From Pelagicoccus sp. SDUM812005 (GTDB lineage: Bacteria; Verrucomicrobiota; Verrucomicrobiia; Opitutales; Opitutaceae): a DNA stretch of 64,000 nucleotides. The DNA lies in the NCBI RefSeq assembly GCF_031127875.1, contig NZ_JARXIA010000001.1:744001-808000 (forward strand), given 5' to 3'. The notes below the pieces were generated by a model. It saw only the letters and a list, made by a program, of their open reading frames with translations, was not told the DNA's origin and ran no database searches. Both the position numbers and the translations under genes were made by a program. Positions 61,137 through 64,000 of the stretch are shown here, one piece after another (the first letter of the stretch is position 1; the number at the start of each line of letters is the position of its first letter).

Positions 61137-64000
61137 ATGAATAAGAGAACTAAGTTGCTCAGCAACTGCTTGGCCCTTTGGGGCACTGTGGGCTGTTTTG
61201 CCCAGTCGTCAGTCTTGTACCAAGACCGTTTCGATGGCGATACGCTATCGGTGAATACAAGTGGCGTCGGTGGCGGCGCGGTGAATCGCACGATTGAAGG
61301 GCATTCCTGGGAGGATGACGGAAACCTGAGCTTTATCGAAGCCGGCACTCCTTACACGCAAAGGGCTCTGGTGTATTCGCAAAATGCGTTCCAGTCCGAT
61401 TCGGGCTTTAGGCTTACGGTTGAGTTAACGACAGGGTCGATCGGAGACCTCGCGGCGCATAACCTTTCCTTTGGTTTGGTCAGCGTGGACACGGACTTGT
61501 CCAGTTATTCTGGATACAACCCGTTTCAGGCGGATAGCAGTGTCTACAGTTTGGGAGCGAACGTGACCCTAGACGGGGGAGCTGCTTTCCAGGGCCTGAA
61601 CTTTACGGATGGATCGACGGTTGAGAATTTGGACCAGTCCGGGACGCGCGTGCAATTCAAGGCGGGCGAACCTTGCAAGGTGTATATTGAAATCGGGATC
61701 GGAGGTTCCTGGAACTATCGGATCGATGACCAGTACGAGGCCTCGGGTGTGTTGCTCGACGGTTTCGATTTCAGCAAAAGCTATCGCGTGGTCGTGTACG
61801 GACAGGACGACCATGGAGGCGGGAAGTCGATTCAGTCCGTCAAGCTTGAGAAGGCCCCCGCTGCTGGCGAACGAGCCGCGAAGTTGCGAGGCACGTGGAC
61901 TTCCGGGGTGGATGCCAGTTTGATCGATAGCCGCTTGAAGGCATTGAAGACCCTGGATGCCTTTCAAGTCCGCTTGAGCGAGGGAGCGAGCTTGTCGGCG
62001 CAGCACTTTGCTCCGCACAAGTTGCTGGAGAGCTTGGTTGGCGGGAGCGAGGTGGTTCCGCCTTGGGGAAATCCGAGTTTGGACGAACCAGAGAACGATC
62101 CGATTATGGACCAGATATTGGACATCAAATCCGCTGGCTTCAAAGTGAAGGTCTACCTGAACTCCGAAAATTTCGTGGGATCGAACCAAAGCCAGTTCGA
62201 TCAGTTCGTGGCGAGCTGGATGGCCTACTGCGATACTGATCCGGAGGTGCAGGCCTTTATCGCCAGCCAGCCTTACCATACCGGAATCTGGGATGCTGGG
62301 GTAGGGGGCTATGTGAATGCGGAAACCCAGTATCCGTATCGGAAATACATGTTTTGCTACGCGGAATATGTGTTGAAGGAGTTCGCTCTCCGCTATGGTC
62401 CTTACGTCGATTCCTGGATTTTCGACGATGGCGGAACGATGGAGGAAAATGGGGACGTTGCTACGAGCGGACTGATTGAAGAGCAGCGCATCTACCAGGC
62501 CTTCGCGGATGCGGTACACGCGGGGAATCCGGATATTCCAACTTCCTTCAACAACGGCAGGAGTACGATTAACTACGCTTCCTATCCCTTTGCCCATGCG
62601 ATTCGCTTCGAGGACTTCACCTTTGGGCATGCTTTTGGCGGTAACAAGAATCACGCCGAGAAGGTGAGCGGGAATCAGTTCAACTTGAACTATCAGCACA
62701 TCACTCGCATGGCTGCAACCAACGGTTTTGTGCATGACGGAGGGAACTGGAGCTGGGACGATCTCGTTGTGGGGAATTTCCACTCCAAGTTGAGCACCAC
62801 GTCCTGGAAGTACGGGGCAACGCAGGCTTGGGAGCAGAACGACTTCAACCAGTGGAACCTGGAAGCCATGCAAGCGGGCGGCTCTATGACCTGGGATGGT
62901 TCCTACAACAGGAGCGTCACTGCAATTTACGAATGGGCCTACGTCATGCTTGAGAACTTGGACGCTTACCTAATGGAGCATGAATCGCCCGGCGCCCCGA
63001 ACTGGGCCCGCGCCTACACGGTGTTGCCGGATGCCGCGCGAGGCGTTGCCTATTCGCGCTTGCTGGTGCAAGGCGAGGACTTTTGGGATCCGGAAGGAGA
63101 CAGCGTTTCCCTTTCTTTGTCAGGAGCGCCGTCCTGGTTGAGCGTTAGTGAAGTCTCTCCAGGAACTTGGGAGCTTTCAGGAGTGCCCACGGAGTTATTG
63201 CCGACGCGCTATGAATTTGAATTGAGAGCGACGGATGCCTCGGGGACGGGAGTTCGCGTGGTGGAGCTGACCGTGTCTGACACTGTGGGCAAGCAAGGCT
63301 TGCTGGCGCATTGGACCTTGGACGAAGGCTCTGGCGCGAGCGTGTCCGACGCATCCGGCAATGGTCACGAGGGAACGGTTTCCGGGGCCGCCTGGGTAGC
63401 TGGATTGGATGGCAATGCTCTCGAGTTCGACGGGGCGGCGGCGACGGTAAGCCTGCCCGCGACTGCGTTCTCGAACGTAAGCGACGAGGTTTCCGTGGCG
63501 ATGTGGGCGAAGGGCGACCTCACGAACCCGCAGGCAAATTCCGTCCTCTATGCCCAGAGCGCGAGCGGTAGTCGTTTGTTGAATATCCATCTCCCTTGGT
63601 CGAACTCGAGGGTGTATTGGGATGCTGGAGACCAGTCTGGATACGATCGTATCGACAAAGTCGCTACACCCTCCGAATACGAGGGCGAATGGCATCACTG
63701 GGTATTCGCCAAGAATGCGAATACGGGGGAAATGAGCATCTACTTGGACGGCAGCTTGTGGCATAGCGGAAGCGGTCATACGACCCCGATCGGAGCAATC
63801 GATTCGGTGACGCTCGGCAGCAACCATTCCGCCAATAGCTACGACGGAATCATCGATGACGTGCAGCTCTACGATGTCGCTCTCACCGCAGCGGAGGTTG
63901 AGGACCTCTACCTCGCCTTTGCGGAAACGAACGCCTACGGCTATTTCACCGATCTCGACGATATCGGCGCTCCTGGACTGTCCGGAACGGCGACCTTCAG
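61137..64000 (+). CDS. Giant secreted modular protein B (partial, continues past the window end)
   Basis: The frame is open from ATG 61137 to the last base (954 codons seen). A signal peptide ending 'GCFAQ' is followed by the same modules as protein A: ConA-like about 24-240; TIM-barrel-like about 245-615 with 'SWIFDDGGTM' (Asp430/Asp431), 'YPYRKYMFCYAEYVL' and 'SFNNGRSTINYASYPFAHAIRF'; He_PIG about 622-718; LamG about 720-931. Unlike A, the LamG follows the first He_PIG directly, without the cadherin-like and second He_PIG domains. After LamG it reads 'YGYFTDLDDIGAPGLSGTATF' and leaves the window, so the presence of TSP3 and beta-helix tail is unknown. A long antisense open frame (61569-62873) is a shadow of this gene. 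The shared promoter element suggests co-regulation with A. Confidence 0.88.
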   Translation, partial: MNKRTKLLSNCLALWGTVGCFAQSSVLYQDRFDGDTLSVNTSGVGGGAVNRTIEGHSWEDDGNLSFIEAGTPYTQRALVYSQNAFQSDSGFRLTVELTTGSIGDLAAHNLSFGLVSVDTDLSSYSGYNPFQADSSVYSLGANVTLDGGAAFQGLNFTDGSTVENLDQSGTRVQFKAGEPCKVYIEIGIGGSWNYRIDDQYEASGVLLDGFDFSKSYRVVVYGQDDHGGGKSIQSVKLEKAPAAGERAAKLRGTWTSGVDASLIDSRLKALKTLDAFQVRLSEGASLSAQHFAPHKLLESLVGGSEVVPPWGNPSLDEPENDPIMDQILDIKSAGFKVKVYLNSENFVGSNQSQFDQFVASWMAYCDTDPEVQAFIASQPYHTGIWDAGVGGYVNAETQYPYRKYMFCYAEYVLKEFALRYGPYVDSWIFDDGGTMEENGDVATSGLIEEQRIYQAFADAVHAGNPDIPTSFNNGRSTINYASYPFAHAIRFEDFTFGHAFGGNKNHAEKVSGNQFNLNYQHITRMAATNGFVHDGGNWSWDDLVVGNFHSKLSTTSWKYGATQAWEQNDFNQWNLEAMQAGGSMTWDGSYNRSVTAIYEWAYVMLENLDAYLMEHESPGAPNWARAYTVLPDAARGVAYSRLLVQGEDFWDPEGDSVSLSLSGAPSWLSVSEVSPGTWELSGVPTELLPTRYEFELRATDASGTGVRVVELTVSDTVGKQGLLAHWTLDEGSGASVSDASGNGHEGTVSGAAWVAGLDGNALEFDGAAATVSLPATAFSNVSDEVSVAMWAKGDLTNPQANSVLYAQSASGSRLLNIHLPWSNSRVYWDAGDQSGYDRIDKVATPSEYEGEWHHWVFAKNANTGEMSIYLDGSLWHSGSGHTTPIGAIDSVTLGSNHSANSYDGIIDDVQLYDVALTAAEVEDLYLAFAETNAYGYFTDLDDIGAPGLSGTATF

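Noticed and set aside
61569-62873. 434-codon open frame on the minus strand
   Set aside because: It lies opposite protein B, which has a signal peptide and conserved domains on the + strand. The minus-strand translation shows no recognisable domain.
1-64000. Mobile-element origin of the whole region
   Set aside because: No integrase, transposase, tRNA border or direct-repeat pair was seen; only short REP-like repeats are present.

Overview
The window looks like chromosomal DNA of a marine Verrucomicrobiota bacterium of the Opitutales type (Pelagicoccus- or Puniceicoccaceae-like). The evidence is moderately high GC, many secreted glycosidases, TonB-dependent receptors that start with an 'ELSPFxVD' motif and have no SusD partner, Bacteroidetes-style hybrid two-component regulators (HTCS), and ThuA, DUF1080, Gfo/Idh and redoxin genes. 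This placement is inferred from gene content; there is no rRNA or marker gene. I saw no tRNA, CRISPR array, transposase or integrase.

Layout. 1-0.9 kb: 3' end of a modular surface protein. 1.5-7.8 kb: two tandem GH141-type beta-helix enzymes and a divergent GH29-type enzyme. 8.1-20.5 kb: a tightly spaced + strand gene train (GH95, GH141, an unclassified TIM-barrel hydrolase, S1 sulfatase, GH29, variant GH95+FnIII). 20.8-23.4 kb: a DUF5060-type TIM-barrel enzyme with an SGNH esterase. 23.8-36.5 kb: two related TonB-dependent receptors (one on each strand), a GH29 plus Tat-type Gfo/Idh oxidoreductase pair, and a redoxin/DsbD-like/EF-hand protein. 36.7-41.2 kb: a minus-strand cluster (two-domain redoxin, ThuA, DUF1080, ThuA-DUF1080). 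41.2-43.1 kb: a scar in which the 5' part of an HTCS gene is joined to the 3' end of a giant surface-protein gene. 43.5-55.8 kb: HTCS, third TonB receptor, HTCS. 56.1-64.0 kb: two giant paralogous exoproteins with an unassigned TIM-barrel domain; the second runs off the window.

Functional picture (inference). This is a polysaccharide-utilisation region for fucose-containing glycans, most plausibly fucoidan. The large exoproteins and the unassigned TIM-barrel enzymes could make the first cuts. TonB receptors, two of which carry paired EF-hand-like calcium loops, would import oligosaccharides. Periplasmic GH141/GH29/GH95 enzymes, one sulfatase and one esterase would strip side groups. Gfo/Idh plus DUF1080/ThuA proteins may add an oxidative 3-keto-glycoside route. 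HTCS proteins would sense fragments and activate transcription. There is only one sulfatase and no cytoplasmic fucose catabolism here, so the region is incomplete on its own.

The strongest leads for something undescribed are: the paralogous exoproteins with a shared 40-bp promoter element and, in one, a thrombospondin-3 plus histidine-free left-handed beta-helix tail; the recombination scar that preserves a second copy of that tail and its terminator; a 22-bp palindrome found at two distant promoters; and the EF-hand loops inside the receptors.
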